From Aegilops tauschii subsp. strangulata (lineage: Eukaryota > Streptophyta > Magnoliopsida > Poales > Poaceae), in assembly GCF_002575655.3 (NCBI RefSeq), contig NC_053035.3, forward strand, positions 381,773,792-381,837,791: a DNA stretch of 64,000 nucleotides, in the 5' to 3' direction. Positions 1 to 9,429 of the stretch are shown piece after piece. The translations under genes were made by a program, and so were the position numbers. The notes below the pieces were generated by a model. The model made no database searches, had not been told where the DNA came from, and saw nothing but the letters and a program-made list of their open reading frames with translations. Position 1 is the stretch's first letter, and every line of letters starts with the position of its first letter.

Positions 1-21
1 TCGCAGCATGAGGAGAAAATT

Positions 22-215
22 TACTACTCCCTCCGTTTACTCCTCGTCCCTACTACGTACTTTAGTTAGTACTCCCTCCATTTACTTATACAAGGCCACT
101 ATAAAAAAATACATTTTGCATCTATACAAGGCCACAAATAGTAATCGAGACAAAAGTTACTACTCCCTCCTTTCCAGTTTATGGCTCAATTTCAAAATCT
201 CTCCAACCAAGGTAG
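22..215 (+). repeat. Cluster of Stowaway-like MITE heads
   Basis: Three CTCCCTCC heads preceded by TA occur in the same orientation near 26, 73 and 164. Each is followed by AT-rich sequence that includes two copies of a 'tacaaggccac' motif. CTCCCTCC is the usual terminus of Triticeae Stowaway MITEs. No matching inverted right end is visible, so these look like truncated or nested copies. Confidence 0.5.
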
Positions 216-235
216 ACGGTGAGTGGTGGAATTAA

Positions 236-691
236 TTTCGTAGTTTGCACAAGTAATTAGTACGCTCGTTTTTCTCAAGAAGTTATGTTTATCGAGGCAT
301 TAATTAGAACGAATGCATGAATCACCACTAAATTTCCATGAACTTGTACATGCATTGGTTAGTTTCCTCTTGACACTGCTTGCGTCGGGTGATCTAACGC
401 ACCTCGAAATCCAACATGTAATGGTACTACTACTAGTATAGTAGAATTGAGACTTATCAAACGGAAAAACGAATGTTTTTTAGATGAGCCCTATAAACCC
501 TAGTGGGTACGTACTCCGTAAAAACAGATTTTTCCAAAACTAAGTCGCTCCCTTTCATGAATTCTGTAGTATACTCCTCCGTCGACGCTCCCTTTCATGA
601 ATTCTATACTTCCTGTCGCCGACATGTGGGATATATAGCAACCGGGTCGACGTGTCAAGCACCAAATAACAGTGCAGAACAGCAGGGGGGA
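236..691. other. Intergenic, no gene recognised
   Basis: AT-rich sequence with no ORF resembling a known plant protein. A CCTTTCATGAATTCT segment occurs twice (about 551 and 591), a small local duplication of about 40 bp. Nothing else can be supported. Confidence 0.5.
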
Positions 692-792
692 CGCACCCCA
701 CTCGTACCGGCCCAGTAGTAGTAATGAGCAATGAGACGTCAAATCACAATGCCGCACCTTCCCAGATGGACGAAGCAACCATTATTTCACAC
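692..792 (+). repeat. Promoter-like dispersed repeat, copy P1
   Basis: This segment contains 'gtcaaatcacaatgccgc' and 'ggacgaagcaaccattattt'. Closely similar blocks recur at 3009-3075, 3552-3664 and, inverted, 8765-8866. The inverted copy lies upstream of the minus-strand gene at 7767-8532, so the repeat may be a duplicated proximal promoter. No gene start is evident immediately after this copy. Confidence 0.5.
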
Positions 793-1395
793 TTCGGTTC
801 GCCATCATCTCAAACCACGTAGTATTGCTTCTGCCTCAAGAGGGACACGCGCATCGCCTTGGTACATCATGACACGTGGGACCGCATGACAGGCCATGCT
901 CCCTCGCCGATCGCTCGGTAAAATCACCTCATTTTTACTATACTTCCTCCGTATCGGTTTACTACATGGCATGCACGTCATTCTAGGTTGAGAATTTAAC
1001 TCGCTATATATGTGATGAACAGTACTCTAGCCTTTTAAAAAATGTATACTTTTGTACAGTAGTACTATCGATGGATTGCGCCATGGAGCAAAAATTGAAA
1101 TTAAAAAAAAGGTGGTACATATAGAGAGCGCTCGTCGCCAAATTATGCATATAGTACTATTAAAAAAGCTAGTACGTGCTTAATTGGGGTGCTAAATTCA
1201 ATTAAAGAAATACTAGTAGTATGTACATACTGAAGAGTTAAAGTAACAAGAAGAAACATAACATAGTTCTGCTGGGCGCTCAGCACAACACACCCCTCAA
1301 ATTAAACTAAGCACACCTGAAATTAAACTATGCAACTAATCCGGTAGACACTGCATTAGAAGTTTAGAACCACCATGAGCAACGACATTGCCACC
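793..1395. other. Intergenic, no gene recognised
   Basis: No gene is visible. A single Stowaway-like head (cttcctccgtatcggttt, about 945) has no partner end. The remainder is AT-rich. Confidence 0.5.
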
Positions 1396-2021
1396 TTACT
1401 CGGAGTCCTCGTCCACGTCCTTGACTTCGTCCTTGTCCCTCTTCCTCTTGGCCGATACTTCTTTGCTTGAACCGCACACTTGGCTGTTGCTCTTCATCCA
1501 ACCCTTTTAGATATTGAAACAAAGGTAGCCATCCATTGCAGCGTAGTGGATGTGGTCTATATCTAGTACATTCCACAGCCATGCATGATGATGAAACGTG
1601 TAATGAGGTCGAAGGGGTTGCCTACAACGAGGCCTATCCGACCCATGACTTCTTTGTCGTTCTTAAAGTCTACAGTAACGAATTTCACTATTTTGTCCTT
1701 GAGGAAGTTCTTAAAATCCTGGCACTCAACGTCGGCATGGCATATGTGGTAGACCAAGCAAACGTTATGTACGCAAACCTGGATCACGGCGGGCTTCTTC
1801 CTCTCTTCGTCCTTTAGATCCTTCTCTCGTCCCAGGACTGTGGTGTACTCAACATCTAGCCCAGCGACCCACTCATCATCTAAGTTTTCGAACATGCATC
1901 TGAAGCGAGAAAGGCATCCTTTCACCATCGCGGAAGAACGGGTGTAGATGACGTCGAACTCATCGCCGGTGATGGTTCTAACCTTGTACTCACGGCCGAT
2001 CATGGAGATTTGGGACGCCAT
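1396..2021 (-). pseudogene. 3'-5' exonuclease-like (Werner-type, DEDD) pseudogene
   Basis: The best start is the minus-strand ATG at 2021 (MASQISMIGREYKV), which follows a GC-rich leader. The first frame runs to a TAG at 1563-1565. It contains GLDVEYTT, which fits the D-x-E motif I of the DEDD/RNase H-like exonuclease fold of plant WRN-exo proteins. It also contains VTVDFKND, which fits motif II. Past a frameshift near 1590, the next frame reads DIDHIHYAAMDGYLCFNI, which supplies the Y-x3-D motif III. That frame then meets a TAA at 1507-1509 and continues in the same frame through a lysine- and acid-rich tail (KRKRDKDEVKDVDEDSE) to TAA at 1396-1398. The family normally removes nucleotides 3' to 5' from nucleic acid. 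With a frameshift and a nonsense codon this copy is probably dead. An unseen splice at the frameshift is possible, but no good intron borders are visible. Confidence 0.65.
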
Positions 2022-2174
2022 GGATTTGGGAGGAGGGTTAGGATTAGTGGAACTGCCGTAATGTGAATGGACGGGACGACTAGGAGCGAACCGCCGTAGT
2101 ATTGAAGGACGTGCGGGGACGAGTAGGAGTGAACTGCCAGCGTGCGAACGGCAGGGTAGTGGCTTTCCATTCTC

Positions 2175-2347
2175 CCATGATACGGGCTTCTGAGAGCCCT
2201 TGGATCTGAGATCGAACGGTTGCATGGCGTGATTCTAGACCTATGGGTGAATATCCTATCCTGGAGGGTTATTCTGCAAATTTTTAGCAACTTAGCATGC
2301 GACCGTTTGATCTCAGATCCAAGGGCTGCCAGCAGCCCGTATCATGG
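2175..2347. mobile_element. Foldback MITE with ~50-bp inverted arms, unclassified
   Basis: The left arm at 2176-2225 and the right arm at 2295-2346 are near-perfect inverted repeats. They share 'catgatacgggct', 'agcccttggatctgagatc' and 'aacggt', and they enclose about 70 bp. The size and structure fit a small non-autonomous DNA transposon. No target duplication could be fixed, so the superfamily is open. The element sits 150 bp upstream of the exonuclease-like pseudogene. Confidence 0.65.
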
Positions 2348-2534
2348 TCGTGCCTACCACGACCGTCGCGTCGCTCGCGCGGTCGCGCCCTTGGAGATTT
2401 AACACGGTGCGTTAGGCTATCTGATGTTGGCATGTCATACATAGTCATCACTTAGTCACTCATACTACAACAGGGTTGGCTATAAGCATGGCTATATGTG
2501 TATTTTTTTACTCCTCTCTATCTCTTTCTTCGTA

Positions 2535-2615
2535 CTCCCTCCGTACCATAATATAAGAACGTTTTTGACACTAGTGTAGTGCCAAAAACATTCTTATATT
2601 ATGGGACACAGGGAG
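2535..2615. mobile_element. Stowaway (Tc1/Mariner-type) MITE, 81 bp
   Basis: CTCCCTCCGTACCATAATAT opens the element and the inverted counterpart ends in CACAGGGAG. The element is an almost complete palindrome flanked by TA on both sides (2533-2534 and 2616-2617). Size, termini and TA duplication are those of Triticeae Stowaway MITEs. Confidence 0.9.
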
Positions 2616-2617
2616 TA

Positions 2618-3008
2618 CTAGTATTTATTGCATTTGCCAAGGAGTGACCTCTTCCAATGAAATGGTGTTGCTAAGTTTGCTTCATTTAATTAGCTATAGA
2701 CTCAAAATTGTCTTTTCACCTAGGTACACGCGCTTAGCACCGTTTCTTCCTTGGGTCACCAAACTAGTCTCTCTCTTCTTGATTAACTTGCCACATCAGA
2801 CTTTATGCCTATGTGGCAAGCTTAAGCACCTGTAGGAGCAAGTAGAAGTAAGTACAATAGTGCGCTTTACATGGCATTTTTGCATATGTGGAGGAAAGAG
2901 AGGCAAGGAAAAAGTGGAGAAGTGGGCTCTCATGCAAGAGACAGCCTCTACTACATGGTGGAGCATTGGGAGAGGCACCTGTATGGAGGTGGTCAGGAAT
3001 CGGGAGAC
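2618..3008. other. Intergenic, no gene recognised
   Basis: No supported gene. The short ORFs here have no recognisable domain. The text around 2640-2880 has the low-complexity look of decayed small DNA transposons, but no terminal repeats could be matched. Confidence 0.4.
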
Positions 3009-3075
3009 TCACGCCGGTCGTAGCGCCACAGTTAAAATGATAATGGCAAGTCAAATCACGGGGCCCCACCTGTCC
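3009..3075 (+). repeat. Promoter-like dispersed repeat, copy P2
   Basis: Contains 'gccggtcgtagcgccacagt' followed by a TCAAATCACGGGGCCCC block, matching the P3 and P4 copies. Beyond it, 'ctccctcgtcttcttg' near 3124 resembles the text at 3789 after P3, so the similarity continues past this core. Confidence 0.5.
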
Positions 3076-3551
3076 AGCAGTAACTCGCTGTCAAATCACA
3101 CAACCCTACATTTGCAGCAGCCTACTCCCTCGTCTTCTTGCGTCTCTGTCGAACCGACTAGGTGGAACTGCCCCGCCTACCGCGCAGGAAAAGCCCCGCC
3201 CTCGACTTTTAAATACAACTACATCCGCTTAAGAATCCAATGATATACTTTTTGTGACATAGTAACTCATATTTAGTTAGTCAAATGGATGACCTAGAAC
3301 TACATGCAGGCCCTATAAACCGAGACGCCTAAAAATAAAAAAACCGAGACGGAGAGGGTAGTTCAGCATGTATCTTTTTAGATCAATATAGTCGGGATTC
3401 ACCAAGGAGCAAAACCAAGTGGTAGGCTGCTCCGCACATGAAATGGCGACACACTTAACAGGACCCATTTGGCCGAGATGTGGCTCATCCACCGTCTTGT
3501 TCCACGTGCGATGCACCAAATTACAGTTCGGAGCAGCGGTTGGAATTGGAG

Positions 3552-3830
3552 GCACCCCGGTCGTAGCGCCGCAGTAGTAGAAAATGAACGATGAGGGGTC
3601 AAATCACAAAGCCCCGCCTTTCCTGCATTAAGCTGGACGGACGAAGCAACCATCATTTCACTCTAGGGCGCAAGAGCATAAAGAAAAGAGAAAACAATGA
3701 TGCGTGCGGCAGCTACCTAGGGCACCCTAGGGTAGGGGTCTCCACTACAGATCCTTTTTTTGAAAGCGCCTCCACTACAAATCGGCTTCTCCCTCGTCCT
3801 CTTGAAGAAAACCGATGATGAGTGCGGCGG
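3552..3830 (+). repeat. Promoter-like dispersed repeat, copy P3
   Basis: The segment 'ccccggtcgtagcgccgcag', then 'gtcaaatcacaaagccccgc' and 'gacgaagcaaccatcatttc', is the best direct match to the inverted copy P4 at 8765-8866. Downstream text (cttctccctcgtcctcttga) also matches the P4 side, so about 250 bp may be shared. No gene body follows, so this would be an orphan gene start. Confidence 0.55.
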
Positions 3831-4638
3831 CAGGGTTTGTAGGAGTACTACGGCGTGCGGGGCCACGTCGTAGTAAACGGGTTTGAGTCGACGCCTTAAA
3901 TATGTGTGGGTCGCTTGGTTTTACGGGAACGAGGCATCATTTTGGGTTCGGGGACCAGTGGAGATATAGTACATACAAAAAATTGTGGACGTAGGTTCGA
4001 CCGAAAGGCAATGATGCATGGGCCCTGCATTTTGATATACCCGGGGCCGCGTGAAATTTGCTACTCTACTCAAAACTAGTAAGGTACACATGTATTGAAC
4101 GCATGAGATTTCGAAACCAAATTATGAATAAATACACACTATAGCATGTAAAGCTTTGAGTCATATATGCATGATGTAGATGTTCGTTTAGTTCTTATAG
4201 TTCATCTCATTCAAAATCAATTAGTTTTATAAAAATGTTAAGATTCATGGGGTTGTGCATTGTAAATCATAAAGTAAAAAACAAATAATGGCAATTCATT
4301 TAGAAAAAAAATCAATTATGATACAGAAGATTCTAGAACAAAGGAGAAGTGCTTGTGTTTTGAGGTTTGTGCATTATGCTTAAGTTCATCCATGGAGTCT
4401 TCTAAATTGTACATGTGGCAGATCTGGTGGAATGTTGATGATATCCAACGGCCAGTAGTGCTCGGATTTGCCTATCTCTGCACTGTCGGGTTAGCTTCAT
4501 CCAGCGACCATCTTTCAAAGTTATTGGCACACTATATAGTTCTTGTACCATAGTTGCATGTTTTGGAAAAAAAGCTACTAGTGGGTTGTACTATCTATTT
4601 AGGAATAGAAGATGTATACATGGAAGTTGTAGGGAAAG
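3831..4638. other. Intergenic, no gene recognised
   Basis: AT-rich and without a recognisable coding region, RNA gene or terminal-repeat element. Confidence 0.5.
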
Positions 4639-5025
4639 AGATGACATGGAGCATCTCAATTCCTATGAGTAGGGATTGGAAAAGAGATGTCATTTGGTTC
4701 ACATCATAGGAACTTTTCTATTGAATCTAGAGATGACATGTATCTCAATTCCTATGAGGAGGGATTAGAAAAGAGATGTAATTTGGTTCATATCATAGGA
4801 ACTTTTCTATTGAATATACGCTAATGTTTATTTTCCTTTGAAATTAAGGGAGTATAGGAATCCATTCATATGAACCAAGTGGCTCTAAAGCTATAGAAAT
4901 GATATCATGTTTATTTCCTTTGAAATGTGGAGTATATGAATCTATTCCTATGAACCAATTGGCTCTAAAGGAAAAAATCCTATAAAAATCATATCATATA
5001 GAGTTCCTATGATATTCCTCGACAC
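4639..5025. repeat. Foldback-like element with duplicated arms
   Basis: A 92-bp unit beginning AGATGACATG occurs at 4639 and again at 4731. On the other side a unit of about 82 bp beginning TGTTTATTTTCCTTTG occurs near 4826 and again near 4908. The two sides are partly complementary: 'tcataggaac' on the left pairs with 'gttcctatga' on the right. This fits a MITE in which both arms were tandemly duplicated. Confidence 0.5.
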
Positions 5026-5775
5026 TAAAGGATGCTTGAAATTGCTGCGGGTGATACGATGGTCTTTCTTTGTAGACTCCTCACCCATCTTTATAGTTAC
5101 CTCTCGAAGATGAATGAAATGATATATACATGGTATTCTACATGTGCAATTTGGTACACGAAAACTCGGTAAAAGTTTGCGAGGTTCGAATTTTCAATAA
5201 AGCTATATGCACTGCATTTTGGAACGGAGGGAGCATACGGCAGTTGCTAACACTCACGTGGAAGATTTGTGTGTAGGAGGAGTGGCTGTCCTGTTAAATG
5301 ACATGGCAAAACTGACACTGTCGGATGCCGATCTAACGGTTCTTACGGCGTTCGTCAGGAAAAGGCTTGTGGCGAACGTTTGTCGGATAATGATTTACGG
5401 ACACATGCATTGCATTGATACGTGCCCCTCTCTCTCTCACACACACGCACCCTCACGAGTCACGACTCTCCCGAGTCCTCTCGCAGACTCGCACGTCGCA
5501 CCCACCGTCTATCTGCAGGTAGACGTCACGCACATATGTGCTCTTCACACCCTACCCTCAGAACTTCTAAAAAACAAAAGACAGCACACACATTTTATTT
5601 TAGCTCACACGTCACACACTTATACTATTACTCTTGCGGCGAACGTTCTTTGGGCATAGTATATTGTACTCTCATGAAGAGAAGCCGTGCACGCACACAC
5701 TAGTTCTCTCACACCCACTCGCGGGTACACGTAGGAGCGCATTTTTTTGAAGCTGGTACAACAAAATCACTCCAC
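5026..5775. other. Intergenic with CT/CA-rich tracts
   Basis: A CT/CA-rich stretch lies near 5429-5460 and others nearer 5700. No ORF here looks real. 'ggcgaacgtt' occurs at about 5372 and 5639, possibly the ends of a small unclassified element. Confidence 0.35.
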
Positions 5776-5786
5776 TATATATAAAA
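5776..5786 (+). promoter_or_regulatory. Putative TATA box
   Basis: TATATATAAAA is followed by a CT-rich leader at about 5807-5890. Such an arrangement is typical of plant core promoters. It would serve the possible two-exon gene whose first ATG in the chosen frame is at 5981. Confidence 0.4.
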
Positions 5787-5980
5787 GCAGGAGCCTTAGC
5801 GCTTGCTTTACTAGGGTTCCTCTCGTTCACTCTCTCATGCTCTCCAGATCTAAGCAACACGTAGGTGGCCACACTCTCTCTCAGCTCATGGCTGGTCACA
5901 AATCCGGCCGGACAACCTCGACCGGGGCAGGGGTGTAGGTGCATCGTTAACGCTGTCGTCGGCGGCGAGGGAGGAGACCA

Positions 5981-6992
5981 ATGGTTGCCCGCACGTCCCG
6001 ATCGGCGGTCGTGCCGTTCTCTTCGAGAGAGCGCCGGCTCGGGAGGGCCTCCGACCCCTTCTTCCTCCCTGCGGTATTGTGGCCAAGATGCGGCCTCCCG
6101 ACGCCGTCTTTGCCACATGCCGACGACCCTCAGGTATATATTCCTTCGAAACCTGCCTTGCTCTACTGCCCCCGCTCCCTTCGTGTGGATCCTTTTCTAC
6201 TTCCGTCTGCTGTTCCAAAGCCACCTAGACTTCTACTATTATTAGAAGTAAAGCTAGTTCATACAGTCGACTCAAAGCGTTGGTTCAAATAGGGAAGAAA
6301 GTGGGAAAGCTGTAGCATGAATCTAGGACTTGGTTCTAAGAGGAAACGGGGGAAAGTAGTAATATCTGTCACTGTTTAAATAACCGTATTTCGTATTTGC
6401 ACAAACAGGGATGTCTGTCTCCATATTGTTTCAGGATGTCTGTCTTCGTATCATTTCTATCCGCGCAATCAAAAGCACACACCTCAGTTTAAGTACAACT
6501 ACGCAAAATGAGATGGCTATCCCTCGTTGCCGTCGTCTAACCTCCCGTCTTCAAGGTATCCCTACATTGGTAGTAACTAAGGTAGAATGACCAACGCAAT
6601 CTAAAAGAAGCTGATTCGTACGTTTTACTTCCTGATTGCAGTGCAGGAACGAGCGAAAACAACTGCATCCTAGTCCGGAATGCACTTTCTACCAGTTCAT
6701 CCATGGACCGAGGACTAGCTGGCACGGCTGCACGGCGGTTTTTTGGACAAGTGCGCGGACAAGAGGCATTGTGGTCTGCTTATTTCTGCAAATAGCGGTG
6801 CTTAAATTTAGTGGAATGCACAAGCATTTCAGCTGGTCAGTACACTGCATGGTTCAGTTCAGCATTCCAGCTGAGACCACAATTATAATTGGTTATTCTG
6901 GAATGAGAGAACCTAACCCTGGATGGTGGCAACAAGAAAAAACCAGAGTGAACTCCAGGAAATTTAAGCCTGCCGGGAGGCCCTTTGCTTAG
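5981..6992 (+). pseudogene. Possible GRF-zinc-finger gene remnant, two exons
   Basis: Exon 1 would run 5981-6133 (start MVARTSRSAV) and ends at a good donor, cctcag|gtatat. Exon 2 would begin at 6642 after gattgcag and run to TAG at 6990-6992. The first exon contains VLWPRCGLPTP and the second PSPECTFYQFIHGP. These resemble the two halves of a plant GRF-type zinc finger (C-x-x-C-G ... C-x-FYQFI-x-GP), although the first cysteine is tryptophan here. The hydrophobic and GW-rich C-terminus is not recognised. GRF fingers are thought to bind nucleic acid. A missing middle exon or decay is likely. Identity and coding status are both uncertain. Confidence 0.3.
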
Positions 6993-7766
6993 AGAAGCCT
7001 TGCTTGTTTTTTTCCTGATTTGTAAACCTTCTCACAACTTTGTCTTTTGCTGTGAACTAATATATGTTTGTTATGTTCTATGAATCATTGAGATGTATAA
7101 AATTGCTTAACTTATGCTTTTCAAGTTTTTTATGAAGACGAGTTTAATGTGAGTGTTCCACATGAGCGCTGGACTAGCGTGTGAACGTTTGGAATTTATT
7201 ACATTGTGGCCTCAATTAATTGCATGAACCACTGTAACAAGATACATAGTTGCTTATATGTCAGACAACAGATTGTTGATTGTTAGCTGGTCGATAGCCT
7301 AGTGTTGAAGCGAGCTGAGCCAATGTGCCGTGTTTTGCACAACTGCTTACAAGTGGGGTAGCACCAACAGTGTTTACAAGTACTTATGTATACGTCGGCG
7401 CATGGTTCTCGAACGAGTGCTCTATTTCATCAAAACACACACTGCTCGTATGATAAACCGTGACAACTTATGTCTTACCATGCCATATTCATGAAAAAAC
7501 TAGTGAGGACGCATCTGTTTCGGCAACAATTATGATGGTTCTCACATGATTCACGGGCACACAAAAGTAGCAGCAGTTCCCATAGACGGATTGAAGCAGA
7601 GTACTAGCCCCAGAGGGGTCGATAACAGGCAAGGTTCGGATAATTAGACACAATCCAAACTACTATTAAACATTAGCTGGGGCAACTATTTCATGCCTCG
7701 ATCTAATTTGGGCTGGACACAAGACGGACCTTGCCATGAACATCATCGAGGACGTCCCGCAGTAGC
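6993..7766. other. Intergenic, no gene recognised
   Basis: No coding region, repeat or RNA gene that can be supported. The first ~100 bp could be the 3' UTR of the preceding gene remnant (AT-rich, 'ttgtaaacctt'). Confidence 0.4.
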
Positions 7767-8532
7767 TCAATTCCTGTGAACCTTCATGAAGACAACCTTG
7801 TGGCCTTGCCACTGATAAACTTGTTTGTGGAGGCATGCCACGTCATCTTCCTGCGTAAGCTTGACAAGAACAGTATGCCTCACAAACGAAGGAGTAGCTT
7901 TGAACTTCTTGTGCTTCAGTACACCCTGGACAACACGCCTGACAACAGTGAGGCTGGAATACAACTCTTCATTGGTATAACCACAAATGGCTTCCAGGAT
8001 CCAACAGCCTAAGAACTCTGTTTTCCCAGTGCGTATATTCAGGTCGTCCGCCTCATAGCGAGTGACATGTACAACCACACAATCCTTGTCTGCATCAGGG
8101 CTCTAATTGAAACAGAAACAAATTCTGAATTACTTTTCAGTATAAGAAACACAAGTTATTTAAACCACTATGTATAGCATGGCATCGAAGCTAATAAAAT
8201 TTTGCATTATTAATCACCACATACTTCCTTTTCTAAAAAAATCACCACATACTTAGATGAAAAACCACAATCGAGATCGGCAAAGGAGGAAATCACCTTG
8301 GGCAGCTCAGCGGGGGGGGGGCATCCTCGAAGGGGGAAAACTGCTCCTGCAGTGCCACGGGGGCTGTAACCTCAAACGGGGCGTTGACCATCTCAGTAGT
8401 GGCCATGAGCGTATCTGGGGTCGGCTCGGTGGTTGCCTCCATCTTCTTGGAGCTCTCTGTCTCGTGGGGATCAGCCTCCCGCGTCTGCTCCAATATCGGC
8501 AGATCTTTGCCTGGTTCTCCTTGGTCCATCAT
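7767..8532 (-). CDS. Two-exon gene of unknown function
   Basis: Exon 1 is 8532-8297 (start MMDQGEPGKD) and ends at ccaag|gtgatt. Exon 2 is 8100-7767, entered after a pyrimidine- and AT-rich tract ending ttagag. The splice is phase-consistent and gives about 190 residues. The N-terminal half is acidic and rich in T, E and P, and is probably disordered. The C-terminal half is compact (VVVHVTRYEADDLN ... CLHKQVYQWQGHKVV). I do not recognise the family. Upstream, a further donor (gggaag|gtaagc, about 8682) and an acceptor (cgtcag, about 8537) suggest a 5'-UTR intron. The inverted P4 repeat lies where a promoter would be. Good splice signals argue that this is or was a real gene, and no lesion is visible in the ORF. 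Confidence 0.5.
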
Positions 8533-8764
8533 GAAACTGACGAATACTAGGAGACCACTAAAAGGAAAACACAATCGCAATGACAATGAAACAAAAAAGA
8601 GAGTGAGGATCGGTTACTGCTTTGCAAAAGTTCTTTTTTTTCTCTAAACGAAAATATACCAACATCACGGATCCGCTTACCTTCCCTTCGTTCGGAGAGA
8701 AGAACAGTGGCAGATGTGAGTGTTGCCTTTCTTTAAGACGGCGAGGGAGAAGGGGATTCAGCGA

Positions 8765-8866
8765 AGAGTGAAATGATGGTTGCTTCGTCCGTCAAACTTA
8801 GACTGCGGGGAGGTGGGGTTTTGTGATACGACGGCTCGTTACTGCCGCGCTACGACCGGGGTGACT
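8765..8866 (-). promoter_or_regulatory. Promoter-like repeat copy P4, upstream of the 7767-8532 gene
   Basis: Read on the minus strand this segment matches P1-P3 (ccccggtcgtagcg ... gacgaagcaaccatcatttc). It lies about 80 bp upstream of the putative 5'-UTR exon of the minus-strand gene. This is the only copy with an apparent gene correctly placed downstream. The promoter role is inferred. Confidence 0.45.
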
Positions 8867-9004
8867 CTCCGCCTGCATACTGCCTTCTAATTTGGTGGAT
8901 GGCATTTGGGCCCGCGTGCTGCATGGCCCGCATGTCGGTGAACAAAAGTATAACAGCATTCAGTAGAGGGAGACGTTTCAATGACCTAGGAGGAGCCAGA
9001 AGCG

Positions 9005-9098
9005 GTAGAGTGTCTCCACTGTACTAGTAGTAATTGTTTTTCTGGGTAGCTGTAGAGTGTCTCCACTGTACTAGTAGTAATTGTTTCTCTGGACCCAA
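9005..9098 (+). repeat. 47-bp tandem duplication
   Basis: GTAGAGTGTCTCCACTGTAC followed by TAGTAGTAATTGTTT starts at 9005 and again at 9052. It lies in the upstream region of the F-box gene. Confidence 0.85.
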
Positions 9099-9283
9099 GA
9101 CAAAACAGCCCATCCACACTAGTAAATAGTAAAATCAATTCAAAAGCCCATATATTTACTGAATGAGAGGCGCTACCCACACCCAGCACACCGCCCCCCC
9201 AAAACCTGGGTGCTCTTCTTCCTCCTCGCTCCCACCCACCTCACATCAGCTCGCTCCACTCGTACCCCCAAATTCCTCACCTA

Positions 9284-9354
9284 ACTCCTACAGAAAACCC
9301 CAGCTCCCCTTCTTCCTCACTCCTACAGAAAACCCCTAGCTCCCCTTCTTCTTC
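9284..9354 (+). repeat. 35-bp tandem duplication in F-box 5' leader
   Basis: ACTCCTACAGAAAACCCC, then AGCTCCCCTTCTTC, occurs at 9284 and again at 9319. It sits in the CT-rich leader just before the F-box gene start. Confidence 0.85.
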
Positions 9355-9429
9355 GCTCGCACTACAACTAGGCCCGTCATTCGTTACTCTGCTCAAATCC
9401 GTGAGCGCGACGCGACGCCCTCGAGGAAA

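Noticed and set aside
5672..6292. Minus-strand ORFs of 148 and 112 codons and a plus ORF of 126 codons
   Set aside because: Shadow frames of one GC-rich segment; only the plus frame beginning at 5981 fits the splice donor.
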